The notes: generated by a model not told the origin, from the sequence alone. Numbered from the stretch's first letter, positions 1 to 7,805 are shown. The stretch is 25,228 bases of DNA from RGIG3178 sp964533965 (GCA_964533965.1 CAZHNN010000025.1:1-25228), one strand, 5' to 3'. Made by a program: numbers and translations.

Positions 1-48
1 GGCGCCCAAAAGGCATGATAATGGACTGACCATCTCCTAAGTACCAAC

Positions 49-80
49 AAGCCCCGTGCAGATATGCATGGGGCTTCTAT
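49..80 (+). terminator. Hairpin terminator of an upstream gene outside the window
   Basis: A 12-bp stem (49-60 with 65-76, one G-T wobble) closes a 4-nt loop and is followed by a pyrimidine-rich CTATTTAT. No gene upstream of it is visible in the window. The tail is not a pure T run, so termination strength is uncertain. Confidence 0.55.
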
Positions 81-142
81 TTATGCAAGGAACTTTTGGT
101 CCCAATTTAACATTTTGATAATATCCATAACTACAATAGTCC

Positions 143-2296
143 GTGATTGCTGCGATTAAAACTGGCAATATTAGAAAAGCCAAAGTACAAAAGCAAAGGA
201 CCTGTTCGATTATTAATAAACCCAAAAATGTAAAAAACGGAACGCTGGCAGAGAAGATCCGTTCAAACATAAAGCAAGGGTCAAACCGTGGTGGAGCGCG
301 AGTGCTGTTCCTCTATGGCTGCACTTTGGGTATTGTGGCATTCATATTCATCTTTGGTGTGCGCGTTCTTGATGTTACCTATGTGGACTGGCTGTTGGGA
401 AAAACGGATCCTACGCAACACTATTTGGGGTGGCTGGCATACAGACAAACGCCGTGGATGTTCCCGATCGGCTTGACCAATGCGCTATCTTATCCCTTTG
501 CTACTTCCATAATCTATACCGATTCCATCCCGTTGTTTGCGGTGTTGTTCAAAGCCTTATCGCCCTTGCTGCCACGTACATTTCAATACTTCGGCATATG
601 GGAGATGGTTTGTTTTGCGCTGCAGGGCGGCTTATCCGCGATATTGATCCATCGATTCGTGAAAAGCAAACCGCTCTGCCTGCTGGGTTCCGCCTTCTTT
701 TTACTGTCTGTGCCGCTTCTGATGCGTGCCCTGTATCATCACGAAGCATTGATGGCACAGTGGATCCTGCTGCTTGCAATTGCGCTGTGGCTGTACAAGG
801 TCGGTGAAAGCAGCATGAAAAAGAGATGTATGGTATGGGGCGGCATAGGGTTTTTGTGCGTTTCCATACACCTGTATTTTGTCCCGATGATTGGGATACT
901 GTTGTTGGGCAGCAGGGTGACGGAGTACTGGATGCACAAGAAATTCTCCCGTTGCCTTTTGCCCATTGTTTCGTACATAACCGTCTGTGCAATTAGCCTT
1001 TGGCTTTTTGGCGCATTTTATGGAGGCGTTGACGTACATGCAGACGGCGTTGGGGCCTATGTGTCCAACCTGAACACGCTGGTTAACCCACTGGGAAAAA
1101 GCGTTCTTTTCAGAACGTTACCCGTCATTTTCGAAAACTATGAGGGAAGCGCATATTTGGGCGCCGGCATGCTTGTTCTGAGCGTTGCGGCGCTGATTGT
1201 GCTTTTCAGGGCAGGGTGGAGAAACCCGCTTCTAAACCATCGACAAAAAGCCTATCTGCTGGGTGCAGTTGCTGTGGTTGTACTCTGTGTCCCGATTGCG
1301 CTTGGGCCGAATATTACGTTGAACGGCCGGATATTGTTTACCGTTCCCTATCCTCCCCTGTTTCTTTCCGCCTTCGGTATGTTTAGGGCAAGCGGTCGGT
1401 TTATCTGGATCGCTTTTTATCTTTTGATGCTCGTTGTTTTGGTTGTTGTACTACGAAAATTGCCTAAAAAGATGGCTTACATCATGCTTTCGATATGCGT
1501 CTGCATACAGATTGCCGATAGCGCAACGGTACTTCAAAAATTGTACAACGAATACGCCACGGCGCAGGTCTATCAAAATCCGCTCATTCAAAGCGAATTG
1601 ATGCGTTCTTTTTCAGACAACCGTAATTACCGCCATATCGAGTTCTTGGATGCGTTCTATGAAAGTGACTATTTGCAGTTTGCGGAATATGCAGTACAAA
1701 ACAACATGACCGTCAGTGATTTTTATTTTGCCAGGAGCTGCAGCAGGATCGATCTTTACCGGCAGGAAGAGCTCAAGCGCGTCTCAAGCGGCGCCGTCTC
1801 AAGGGATACCATCTATGTTACCAACCGTATTAGCGGAATAGCGCTAAACGGTACGTCGCTGCATTGGTATGGTGAAGGGAAGTATGCCATCGGCGTTGCA
1901 AACGAAATACCAAATCAACAGGACAAGCAGCTTTCTAAAAACATGCTGCAGGTATTGCCGGATAGCGGCCGGTTTTTGAACAGCGGAGAAGATATGCCAT
2001 ACGGGCGGGTATTGCATCAGGGCGGACTTTCCTATGGTCCCTATATCTCGCTTCGAAAAGGCGTATACCAAGTCAAAATCACCGGCAGCAACCTTCAGCA
2101 GTGCCGAATCAACGTCACAACGAATGCAGGGCGAATAGAAATCCCGTTGTCCGGCGTCGTTCAACTGGTAAACTCTATCGAGTTTTCATTTGTATTGAAG
2201 GAAGATGCGATGATGTGTGAATTCCTTTTGGAGAATGCGCAGGAGAAAGATATTGTTATTGAATCAATGGAGCTCTCAAGCCAACATTTTGAATAG
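143..2296 (+). CDS. Polytopic DUF6311-like membrane protein (GT-C-like fold)
   Basis: The product is a 717-residue integral membrane protein. A basic cytoplasmic N-terminus (residues 1-52) is followed by about eleven hydrophobic segments up to residue ~460, then a soluble C-terminal domain of ~250 residues. The first extracytoplasmic loop carries DPTQHYLGW (89-97) and later SIIYTDSIPLFA (122-133). This arrangement is what I know from the DUF6311 family, thought to resemble GT-C glycosyltransferases that use lipid-linked sugar donors; an acidic residue in the first loop is typical of that fold. The substrate cannot be read from the sequence. The only in-frame start near the N-terminus is GTG at 143, without a convincing Shine-Dalgarno sequence, so the true start is unsure. 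It stands alone, convergent with cysK. Confidence 0.72.
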   Translation: MIAAIKTGNIRKAKVQKQRTCSIINKPKNVKNGTLAEKIRSNIKQGSNRGGARVLFLYGCTLGIVAFIFIFGVRVLDVTYVDWLLGKTDPTQHYLGWLAYRQTPWMFPIGLTNALSYPFATSIIYTDSIPLFAVLFKALSPLLPRTFQYFGIWEMVCFALQGGLSAILIHRFVKSKPLCLLGSAFFLLSVPLLMRALYHHEALMAQWILLLAIALWLYKVGESSMKKRCMVWGGIGFLCVSIHLYFVPMIGILLLGSRVTEYWMHKKFSRCLLPIVSYITVCAISLWLFGAFYGGVDVHADGVGAYVSNLNTLVNPLGKSVLFRTLPVIFENYEGSAYLGAGMLVLSVAALIVLFRAGWRNPLLNHRQKAYLLGAVAVVVLCVPIALGPNITLNGRILFTVPYPPLFLSAFGMFRASGRFIWIAFYLLMLVVLVVVLRKLPKKMAYIMLSICVCIQIADSATVLQKLYNEYATAQVYQNPLIQSELMRSFSDNRNYRHIEFLDAFYESDYLQFAEYAVQNNMTVSDFYFARSCSRIDLYRQEELKRVSSGAVSRDTIYVTNRISGIALNGTSLHWYGEGKYAIGVANEIPNQQDKQLSKNMLQVLPDSGRFLNSGEDMPYGRVLHQGGLSYGPYISLRKGVYQVKITGSNLQQCRINVTTNAGRIEIPLSGVVQLVNSIEFSFVLKEDAMMCEFLLENAQEKDIVIESMELSSQHFE

Positions 2297-2361
2297 ACCC
2301 TGCCTCATTGTTTATAGGACCGGCGAACCACAGAATCGACCATCGGTCTTCTTTTGATATC

Positions 2362-3294
2362 TCACCCCTCAAACAATGGCGTGGATAGGTATCGTTCACC
2401 GGTATCGGGCAGCAATACCACAAGGGTTTTTTCTTTGTATTCCGATCTCTTCGCGATCTGTACCGCGGCATACAGCGCCGCGCCTGCGGAGATGCCTACC
2501 AACAGTCCCTCTGTTTTGCACAGATCGCGGGCGTGCTCGTACGCCTGCTCGTCTTTGACGGCAATGATTTCGTCGTATACTTTTTGATCGAGCACGTTTG
2601 GCACGAAGTTGGCTCCGATACCCTGAATCCCATGTGGTCCGGTATACCCTTTGGAGAGCAGCGGGGATTTGAATGGTTCCACGGCGATGACCTTGACGGC
2701 TGGGTTTTTTTGCTTTAAGAATTCACCGACTCCAGTGATCGTTCCGCCTGTCCCGATGCCCGCAACGAAGACACCCACGTTCCCGTCTGTATCCTCCCAG
2801 ATCTCCGGACCGGTTGTCTTGCTGTGCATGGCGGGATTGGCGGGGTTTTCGAATTGCGAGGGCATGAAAGCGTTTGGCATCTCGCGGCACAGTTCCAACG
2901 CTTTGTCGATGGAACCCTGCATGCCGCGGCTTCCTTCTGTCAGCACGATCTCCGCTCCATATGCATGCAGCAATTTGCGCCGCTCGATGCTCATTGTTTC
3001 CGGCATGGTGAGAATGACACGGTATCCTTTGACGGCCGCCACCGCCGCAAGCCCGATGCCGGTGTTTCCGCTTGTGGGTTCAACGATGACGGAGCCGGAC
3101 TTGAGCAGCCCCTTTTGCTCTGCGTCCTCGATCATTGCCTTGGCGATCCGATCCTTTACGCTGCCCGCAGGGTTGAAGAATTCGACTTTCCCAAGAAGTC
3201 TGGCAGATACGCCCAGGTGCCTTGCAAATCTGCTCAAATCCACCAACGGTGTTTTTCCGATCAATTCAGTGATGTCCTTATAGATATGCGACAT
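2362..3294 (-). CDS. cysK: O-acetylserine sulfhydrylase (cysteine synthase A)
   Basis: The enzyme makes L-cysteine from O-acetyl-L-serine and sulfide with pyridoxal phosphate, in the cytoplasm. All landmarks of the fold-type II PLP family are present in 310 residues, the usual length: Lys47 in NPAGSVKDR forms the Schiff base, TSGNTG (74-79) is the substrate-binding loop, GIGTGGT (179-185) is the phosphate-binding loop, and LLPDTGERY (294-302) lies at the C-terminus. The ATG at 3294 has GGAGG about 7 nt upstream (3302-3306). A promoter (TTGACA, 18 bp, TATACT) precedes it and leaves a leader of only ~28 nt, too short for a T-box or SAM riboswitch, so control is presumably by a repressor not seen here. 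It is divergent from the cupin gene and probably monocistronic. CysM or a cystathionine beta-synthase-like role is less likely. Confidence 0.95.
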   Translation of the reverse strand: MSHIYKDITELIGKTPLVDLSRFARHLGVSARLLGKVEFFNPAGSVKDRIAKAMIEDAEQKGLLKSGSVIVEPTSGNTGIGLAAVAAVKGYRVILTMPETMSIERRKLLHAYGAEIVLTEGSRGMQGSIDKALELCREMPNAFMPSQFENPANPAMHSKTTGPEIWEDTDGNVGVFVAGIGTGGTITGVGEFLKQKNPAVKVIAVEPFKSPLLSKGYTGPHGIQGIGANFVPNVLDQKVYDEIIAVKDEQAYEHARDLCKTEGLLVGISAGAALYAAVQIAKRSEYKEKTLVVLLPDTGERYLSTPLFEG

Positions 3295-3328
3295 GACGAC
3301 GCCTCCGTTTACTCTTGTAATCAGTTAA

Positions 3329-3358
3329 AGTATAGGATTGTTTTTCCTTGCGTGTCAA
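3329..3358 (-). promoter_or_regulatory. Promoter of cysK
   Basis: On the minus strand TTGACA (3358-3353) and TATACT (3334-3329) are separated by 18 bp. The predicted start lies near 3322, giving a short leader before the ATG at 3294. Confidence 0.7.
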
Positions 3359-3408
3359 TGCGTGGAAAATAACTTCTTCGAATGGTTCATTTGGGAAAAG
3401 AAAATATC

Positions 3409-3450
3409 GTTGTAAAAACAACACATTGCGGATCCTGCCTTTGGTATACT
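3409..3450 (+). promoter_or_regulatory. Crp/Fnr-type operator and promoter of the cupin gene
   Basis: GTTGTAAAAACAAC (3409-3422) matches the core of the palindrome in front of the ferredoxin-hcp operon (GTTGTAAATACAAC). A -10 box TATACT lies at 3445-3450 and no good -35 is present. The operator centre (3415.5) would sit at about -41.5 from the expected start (~3457), the class II activator position of Crp/Fnr proteins. Binding by the neighbouring regulator is inferred. Confidence 0.68.
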
Positions 3451-3479
3451 AATGGCAAGATCCATTGAGGAGGATAATC

Positions 3480-3833
3480 ATGAGTACACAATCCATCCGT
3501 AATTTCGAATACGCCACTGTACTTCCGTTTGCCGAACAGGTGAACTATCAAAAAGGCCAGGTCGTCAGCAAGACGCTTGCGCAGAACGAAAGCCTCAGTC
3601 TGACGTTGTTTGCTTTTGACAAAGGGGAAGAGATCAGCACGCACACATCGCAAGGCGACGCGCTGGTCATAGCACTGGACGGCTCCTGCGAAATCGCCAT
3701 CAGCGGGACAAAGCATACCCTTCGTGCAGGCGACTGTATCATCATGCCGTCGGAACAGCCTCACGCCGTACTTGCATTGGAGCAATTCAAGATGTTCCTC
3801 GTGGTGGTGTTCCCCAAAAGGGAAGGCAAATAA
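3480..3833 (+). CDS. Small cupin-domain protein of the hcp locus
   Basis: The 117-residue protein is a single cupin beta-barrel. Motif 1 is GEEISTHTSQGD (49-60) and motif 2 covers AGDCIIMPSEQPHAV (83-97). Likely metal ligands are His55 and His95; the usual HxH pair is reduced to HTS and the usual Glu is Asp60, so metal binding may be altered or lost. The ATG at 3480 is preferred over an in-frame TTG at 3465 because AGGAGG (3468-3473) stands 6 nt before it and would otherwise be inside the gene. It is convergent with the Crp/Fnr regulator gene, with a 9-bp gap and no visible terminator between them. Small cupins of this type often accompany hcp in Clostridia, as far as I recall, which fits the shared operator. 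The molecular function is unknown. Confidence 0.85.
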   Translation: MSTQSIRNFEYATVLPFAEQVNYQKGQVVSKTLAQNESLSLTLFAFDKGEEISTHTSQGDALVIALDGSCEIAISGTKHTLRAGDCIIMPSEQPHAVLALEQFKMFLVVVFPKREGK

Positions 3834-3842
3834 CGGAGTTCT

Positions 3843-4499
3843 CTAAACGTCAAACAATTCGAACCGGTTCTTCTTAAAATCCAGCAACCCTTCCTCCCGC
3901 ATCCGGCCGAGCTCGGCGGACATAGCGCTACGCTCGACACTCAAAAAATCGGCAAGGCCTTGCCTGTCGAACGGGATGGTAAAGCGGTTGCTGTGTGCTG
4001 TTTTAGCCTGCTCCATCAAATAGGAAATCAATTTCTCACGAGTTGTCCTTTTCGAGGTGTGTTCGATTTTGCGGCTGAGCTGAATGTTCTTCTCCGCCAG
4101 TATGCTCAGCATGTTTCGGATCAGCCGTGTGTGGAACATGCAGGAAATCGGACAAGTTGTGATGATGCGGGAATAGTCGATCAGCATAATTTCGCTCGGT
4201 TCTGCAGCGATGCAGCTTACTTCCAACACCTTTTCTGCGGCACAGGAGAACGCCTCGGCAAATAGCTCGCCGGCTGTTGCAAGCGCCATAATGGTGCGGT
4301 TGCCGAAATAGTCCTCTTTGACGATCTGCACAGAGCCTGAAAGCACCAAGCCGATGTTTGTGGCAGGATCGCCTTCCAGAAAGATGATCTCCCCTTTTGC
4401 GTAGACTTTGATGCGGGCGTTAAGGCACTCCAGAAGCGAGCGAAGCTCCGTATCGTCCATTCCTACAAACAGCGGCGTACTTTGGAAAATTTCCTGCAT
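3843..4499 (-). CDS. Crp/Fnr-family transcriptional regulator, HcpR-like
   Basis: The 218-residue protein has an N-terminal cyclic-nucleotide-binding-like effector barrel (residues ~8-125, with GEIIFLEGDPATNIGLVLSG at 36-55), a dimerisation helix (~126-150) and a C-terminal winged helix-turn-helix (177-205, recognition helix around SVERSAMSAELGRM). The N-terminal cysteine cluster of FNR is absent. Cysteines at 86, 96, 116 and 120 lie in the effector domain; a role in cofactor binding is possible but unproven. I start at the second ATG (4499), which has AAAGGTG 6 nt upstream; the first in-frame ATG (4517) would add six residues but has no ribosome site. The gene sits between two transcription units that carry the same palindrome, one 29 bp upstream of its own start, suggesting it activates both and controls itself. 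HcpR is the best guess because hcp is the divergent target. Confidence 0.85.
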   Translation of the reverse strand: MQEIFQSTPLFVGMDDTELRSLLECLNARIKVYAKGEIIFLEGDPATNIGLVLSGSVQIVKEDYFGNRTIMALATAGELFAEAFSCAAEKVLEVSCIAAEPSEIMLIDYSRIITTCPISCMFHTRLIRNMLSILAEKNIQLSRKIEHTSKRTTREKLISYLMEQAKTAHSNRFTIPFDRQGLADFLSVERSAMSAELGRMREEGLLDFKKNRFELFDV

Positions 4500-4527
4500 G
4501 AAAACACCTTTTTTCATGAAATCTATT

Positions 4528-4571
4528 TACGTTGTAAATACAACGTACTTTCTCCCTGATTATAGTACACT
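4528..4571 (+). promoter_or_regulatory. Perfect Crp/Fnr-type palindrome and promoter of the ferredoxin-hcp operon
   Basis: TACGTTGTA-AA-TACAACGTA (4528-4547) has two perfect 9-bp arms. Downstream are overlapping -10 candidates TATAGT (4561-4566) and TACACT (4566-4571); the second puts the operator centre at about -40.5. No -35 consensus is present, as expected for an activator-dependent promoter. The site also lies directly upstream of the divergent regulator gene, so one operator may serve both directions. Confidence 0.75.
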
Positions 4572-4609
4572 TAAGCCGTAAAGACAAGAGATGCAAGGAG
4601 GTTTGCACC

Positions 4610-5314
4610 ATGATCAGAAAGATCATTAAAATCGATAAGGAAAAATGCAACGGCTGCGGATTGTGTGCCGATGCTTGCCATGAGGGCGCAATCGGCCTTG
4701 TGAATAACAAAGCCGAATTGCTGCGAGACGATTATTGCGACGGTCTTGGCAACTGTCTGCCGGTGTGTCCGACAGGAGCCATCAGCTTTGAGGAGCGCGA
4801 AGCCGCCGCATTTGATGAACAGGCGGTCTCTGAAAATCAGGCCGCAAAACACGAAAAGAAACAGCCGATGATGGCAGGATGCCCCGGAAAGGCTGCGCAC
4901 GCGATCGTCCGTCAACAGCCGAATAAACCGGAAGCTGTGAGTATGGAAAGCGAGCTTCGCCAATGGCCGGTTCAGATCAAGCTGGTTCCCGTAAACGCGC
5001 CGTACTTCAACAACGCCAACCTGCTGGTGGCGGCAGATTGCACGGCGTATGCATATGCCGGCTTCCACCACGATTTCATGAAGAACCACATCACACTGAT
5101 CGGATGCCCGAAGCTCGACGAAGGGGATTACAGCGAAAAGCTTTCGGCCATCATCAAGAACAACAACATCAAGAGCGTCAAGGTTGTCCGCATGGAGGTA
5201 CCATGCTGCGGTGGGATAGAGAACGCTGTGAAACAGGCACTGATCCGAAGCGGAAAGATGATTCCATGGCAGGTTGTGGTGATATCCACCGAAGGGCAAA
5301 TAATCAACGATTAA
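4610..5314 (+). CDS. 4Fe-4S dicluster protein, probable redox partner of Hcp
   Basis: The N-terminal ~60 residues form a bacterial ferredoxin domain. Cluster 1 ligands are Cys13, Cys16, Cys19 and Cys23 (CNGCGLCADAC); the second cluster uses Cys43, Cys49 and Cys53 followed by Pro, with its remaining ligand not assigned. After a charged linker (~63-110) comes a ~120-residue C-terminal domain with further cysteines (GCP near 166-168 and PCCGG near 199-203) that I do not recognise as a named domain. The protein is 234 residues, far longer than a plain 2[4Fe-4S] ferredoxin (~56). AAGGAGG (4595-4601) precedes the ATG. It is the first gene of an operon with hcp (29-bp gap) and is a likely electron donor to Hcp in place of the flavin/[2Fe-2S] reductase Hcr of enterobacteria; that role is inferred from position. 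Confidence 0.85.
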   Translation: MIRKIIKIDKEKCNGCGLCADACHEGAIGLVNNKAELLRDDYCDGLGNCLPVCPTGAISFEEREAAAFDEQAVSENQAAKHEKKQPMMAGCPGKAAHAIVRQQPNKPEAVSMESELRQWPVQIKLVPVNAPYFNNANLLVAADCTAYAYAGFHHDFMKNHITLIGCPKLDEGDYSEKLSAIIKNNNIKSVKVVRMEVPCCGGIENAVKQALIRSGKMIPWQVVVISTEGQIIND

Positions 5315-5343
5315 GACAAACAATATATGTGGGGGTTAAGAAG

Positions 5344-6921
5344 ATGGAAAAGATGTTTTGTTTTCAATGTGAGCAGACAGCCGGTTGCGTTGGCTGCAAG
5401 GGTGCTGTGGGCGTTTGCGGCAAACAGGCAAATACCTCAAACCTGCAGGATGAACTCACGGGTGCGCTGATCGGTCTGGCTAGGGTTGCGCAGAGCCGCA
5501 AACCGTCCGCTTCGACACACCGCGCCGTGATGGAAGGTTTGTTCACCACCGTCACCAACGTCAGTTTCTCCGACGAAGCGGTGCAGGAGCAGATAGCGCT
5601 TGTGCGGGCTGAACGGGCCAAGCTGCTCGTCGGTGCGGATAGCTGTGCGGTAGACGAAGAGTATGACATGCAGAATCTCTGGAAGGCGAACGAAGACATC
5701 CGCTCGCTCAAATCGCTGATTCTGTTCGGAATTCGCGGCACGGCAGCCTATGCTTATCACGCCTTGGTGCTCGGCTTTTCGGATGAGCGGGTCAACGCGT
5801 TCTTCTACAAAGCGCTTGCGGCGATCGGTAAAGACCTGGAACTGGCTGATTTGCTTCCGCTGGTTTTGGAAACCGGCGAAGTGAACCTGTACTGCCTTGA
5901 GCTGTTGGATAAAGCCAACACCGAAACGTATGGCACACCGGTGCCCACAACCGTACCGCTGACCATTGAAAAGGGGCCGTTCATCGTCGTATCCGGCCAC
6001 GATTTGCGAGATCTGGCGATGCTCTTAGAGCAGACGAAGGACAAAGGGATCAACGTCTACACGCACGGCGAGATGCTTCCAGCCCACGCGTACCCAAAAC
6101 TCAAGGCGTATACGCAGTTAAAGGGCAATTTCGGAACCGCCTGGCAGAACCAGCAGAAGGAATTTGTGAACATTCCCGGTCCTGTACTGTTCACCACCAA
6201 CTGCCTGATGCCGGTTCGCGACAGCTACCGCGACCGCATCTTCACCACCGAAGTGGTGGCATATCCCGGTATGGTGCACATCGACGAGGACAAGGACTTT
6301 ACGCCCGTTATAGAAAAGGCTCTGGAGCTTGGCGGATACCCGGAAGCCCATGCGATGACCGGCATCAACGGCGGCACGCAGGTCACGACCGGATTCGGTC
6401 ACGGGACCGTGTTGTCGGTTGCGGATAAGGTGATCGACGCCGTGAAAGCGGGCGCCATCAAGCACTTCTTCCTGGTCGGAGGCTGCGACGGCGCGAAACC
6501 CGGCCGCAATTACTACACCGAATTCGTGGAGAAATCGCCAAAGGACACGGTCGTCCTCACGCTTGCCTGCGGCAAATACCGTTTCAACGACCTCGACCTT
6601 GGCACCATCGGTGGCCTGCCGCGCATCATGGATATGGGACAGTGCAACGACGCGTACAGCGCGATCCGCGTGGCGGTGGCGCTATCCGAAGCGTTCGGCT
6701 GCGGCGTAAACGACCTGCCGCTGACGCTGGTGCTCTCCTGGTATGAGCAGAAGGCGGTCTGCATCCTGCTGACGCTGCTGTACCTTGGCATCAAGAACAT
6801 ATTGATCGGGCCAACACTGCCGGCGTTCATATCGCCCAACGTGCTGCAGGTGTTGGTGGATAATTACAGCCTCACACCCATCACGACGGCAGAAGAGGAC
6901 CTCAAGAGGATCCTCGGCTAA
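5344..6921 (+). CDS. hcp: Hybrid-cluster protein (hydroxylamine reductase / NO reductase)
   Basis: Hcp reduces hydroxylamine to ammonia in vitro and is held to detoxify nitric oxide to N2O in anaerobes. The protein has 525 residues. The N-terminal Fe-S cluster uses Cys6, Cys9, Cys18 and Cys25, with an extra Cys15. The hybrid [Fe-S-O] cluster ligands are all present: His219 (SGHDLRDL), Glu243 (HGEM), Cys287 (TNCLMP), Cys381 (GGCDGAKPGR, the persulfide cysteine), Cys409 (ACGKYRF), Cys434 (GQCNDAYSA), Glu468 and Lys470 (WYEQKA). The open frame runs upstream to 4963, but that part overlaps the ferredoxin gene in another frame; the family N-terminus MFCFQCEQT shows the start is the ATG at 5344 (or 5353). 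The ribosome site is weak (GGGGG at 5331-5335), so the gene may depend on readthrough from the upstream cistron. The terminator at 6937-6967 closes the operon. Confidence 0.96.
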   Translation: MEKMFCFQCEQTAGCVGCKGAVGVCGKQANTSNLQDELTGALIGLARVAQSRKPSASTHRAVMEGLFTTVTNVSFSDEAVQEQIALVRAERAKLLVGADSCAVDEEYDMQNLWKANEDIRSLKSLILFGIRGTAAYAYHALVLGFSDERVNAFFYKALAAIGKDLELADLLPLVLETGEVNLYCLELLDKANTETYGTPVPTTVPLTIEKGPFIVVSGHDLRDLAMLLEQTKDKGINVYTHGEMLPAHAYPKLKAYTQLKGNFGTAWQNQQKEFVNIPGPVLFTTNCLMPVRDSYRDRIFTTEVVAYPGMVHIDEDKDFTPVIEKALELGGYPEAHAMTGINGGTQVTTGFGHGTVLSVADKVIDAVKAGAIKHFFLVGGCDGAKPGRNYYTEFVEKSPKDTVVLTLACGKYRFNDLDLGTIGGLPRIMDMGQCNDAYSAIRVAVALSEAFGCGVNDLPLTLVLSWYEQKAVCILLTLLYLGIKNILIGPTLPAFISPNVLQVLVDNYSLTPITTAEEDLKRILG

Positions 6922-6936
6922 TAAGTCTTGTAAAAG

Positions 6937-6967
6937 AAACCCCATGCTATACGCATGGGGTTTTCAT
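6937..6967. terminator. Bidirectional terminator between hcp and the PhzF gene
   Basis: A perfect 11-bp stem (6937-6947 with 6953-6963) closes the loop TATAC. On the plus strand it is followed by TTTTC; on the minus strand by TTTCTTTTAC. It can therefore serve both convergent units. Confidence 0.85.
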
Positions 6968-6998
6968 TTGCGTGAACCGGTCTTCTCTGACTATCCGT

Positions 6999-7772
6999 TT
7001 ACACGTGTATTTCTCCTGTCAGGTACAGTACCGCTGTGCCGCCTATCTCAACACGCTCGCCAAGATCCCGGCAAAACAGCGTTCCGCCGCGAACGGAGAG
7101 CTGCTTTGCCACCATCTCCGTTTTGTTTAGCTTTTCGCTCCAGTACGGGATCAGCGTGCTGTGGGAGGAGCCAGTTACGGGATCCTCGACGATGCCGGCG
7201 CCCGGCGCGAAAAAGCGGGAAACGAAATCGCAGCTTGATCCCTTTGCCGTCACGATGACGGCGAACGATTCGATGTGCTCCAGCAGCCGGAAATCGGGCT
7301 TTAGGTTTTTGACCGTTTGTTCGTCTTCCACAAGAGCAACAAGATCTCTTGAAAGAAGCGTTTCGAGCACTTTTACGCCAAGGGCCTCTTCCAACACGTC
7401 CGGCTTTGCGCAGGGGATCGGTTTGCGACTCGGGAAATCCATCAGAAACCTGTCACCTGCTTTTTTGACGGTCAAAACCCCGCTTTTTGTATGAAAGGCA
7501 AGAGCATCCGAATCCTTTTCGACGAAGTTCATCAACACGAACGCAGAGGCTAACGTCGCATGCCCGCACAGGTCCATCTCGACCTCCGGCGTGAACCACT
7601 TGAGATCGTAATAGCCGTCCCGTTTGACCAAATACGCCGTCTCGGCGAGGTTGTTTTCAAATGCAATGCTCTGCAGTATGGCATCTTCAGGCCATGCATC
7701 CAGCAGACACACCCCCGCGGGGTTACCGCAAAAGAGCTTATCTGCAAACGCATCCACGACGAAGTATTTCAT
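6999..7772 (-). CDS. PhzF-family isomerase-like protein
   Basis: The 257-residue protein belongs to the PhzF/YddE family of diaminopimelate-epimerase-fold enzymes, many of unknown substrate. Visible family blocks are the N-terminal VVDAFADKLFCGNPAGVC, NNLAETAYL with the catalytic Glu44, WFTPEVEMDLCGHATLA (59-75) and the C-terminal DPVTGSSHSTLIPYW. The frame is open further upstream, but the family N-terminus MKYFVVDAF and GGGAG 7 nt before the ATG at 7772 fix the start. It is divergent from the ArsR-MFS operon across 151 bp and ends near the shared terminator. An extended -10 element stands upstream. Neither the reaction nor the pathway can be deduced; phenazine synthesis is not implied, because no other phz gene is here. 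Confidence 0.9.
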   Translation of the reverse strand: MKYFVVDAFADKLFCGNPAGVCLLDAWPEDAILQSIAFENNLAETAYLVKRDGYYDLKWFTPEVEMDLCGHATLASAFVLMNFVEKDSDALAFHTKSGVLTVKKAGDRFLMDFPSRKPIPCAKPDVLEEALGVKVLETLLSRDLVALVEDEQTVKNLKPDFRLLEHIESFAVIVTAKGSSCDFVSRFFAPGAGIVEDPVTGSSHSTLIPYWSEKLNKTEMVAKQLSVRGGTLFCRDLGERVEIGGTAVLYLTGEIHV

Positions 7773-7805
7773 TTTCGCTCCCTGCCTTTTGCAATGGTTG
7801 AAACG

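Noticed and set aside
2318..2348. Hairpin GACCG...CGGTC between the first gene and cysK
   Set aside because: Only five pairs around a 21-nt loop; too weak to call a terminator.
2651..3283. 210-codon plus-strand frame opposite cysK
   Set aside because: cysK is unambiguous on the minus strand; the opposite frame has Ser/Pro-rich composition typical of a shadow.
3295..3328. T-box or SAM riboswitch in the cysK leader
   Set aside because: The visible promoter leaves only ~28 nt of leader and no conserved riboswitch element is seen.
4571..5323. 250-codon minus-strand frame opposite the ferredoxin gene
   Set aside because: The two ferredoxin clusters, the ribosome site and operon position support the plus-strand gene only.
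4963..5343. Upstream extension of the hcp reading frame
   Set aside because: It overlaps the ferredoxin gene in another frame and encodes low-complexity sequence; the Hcp N-terminus begins at 5344.
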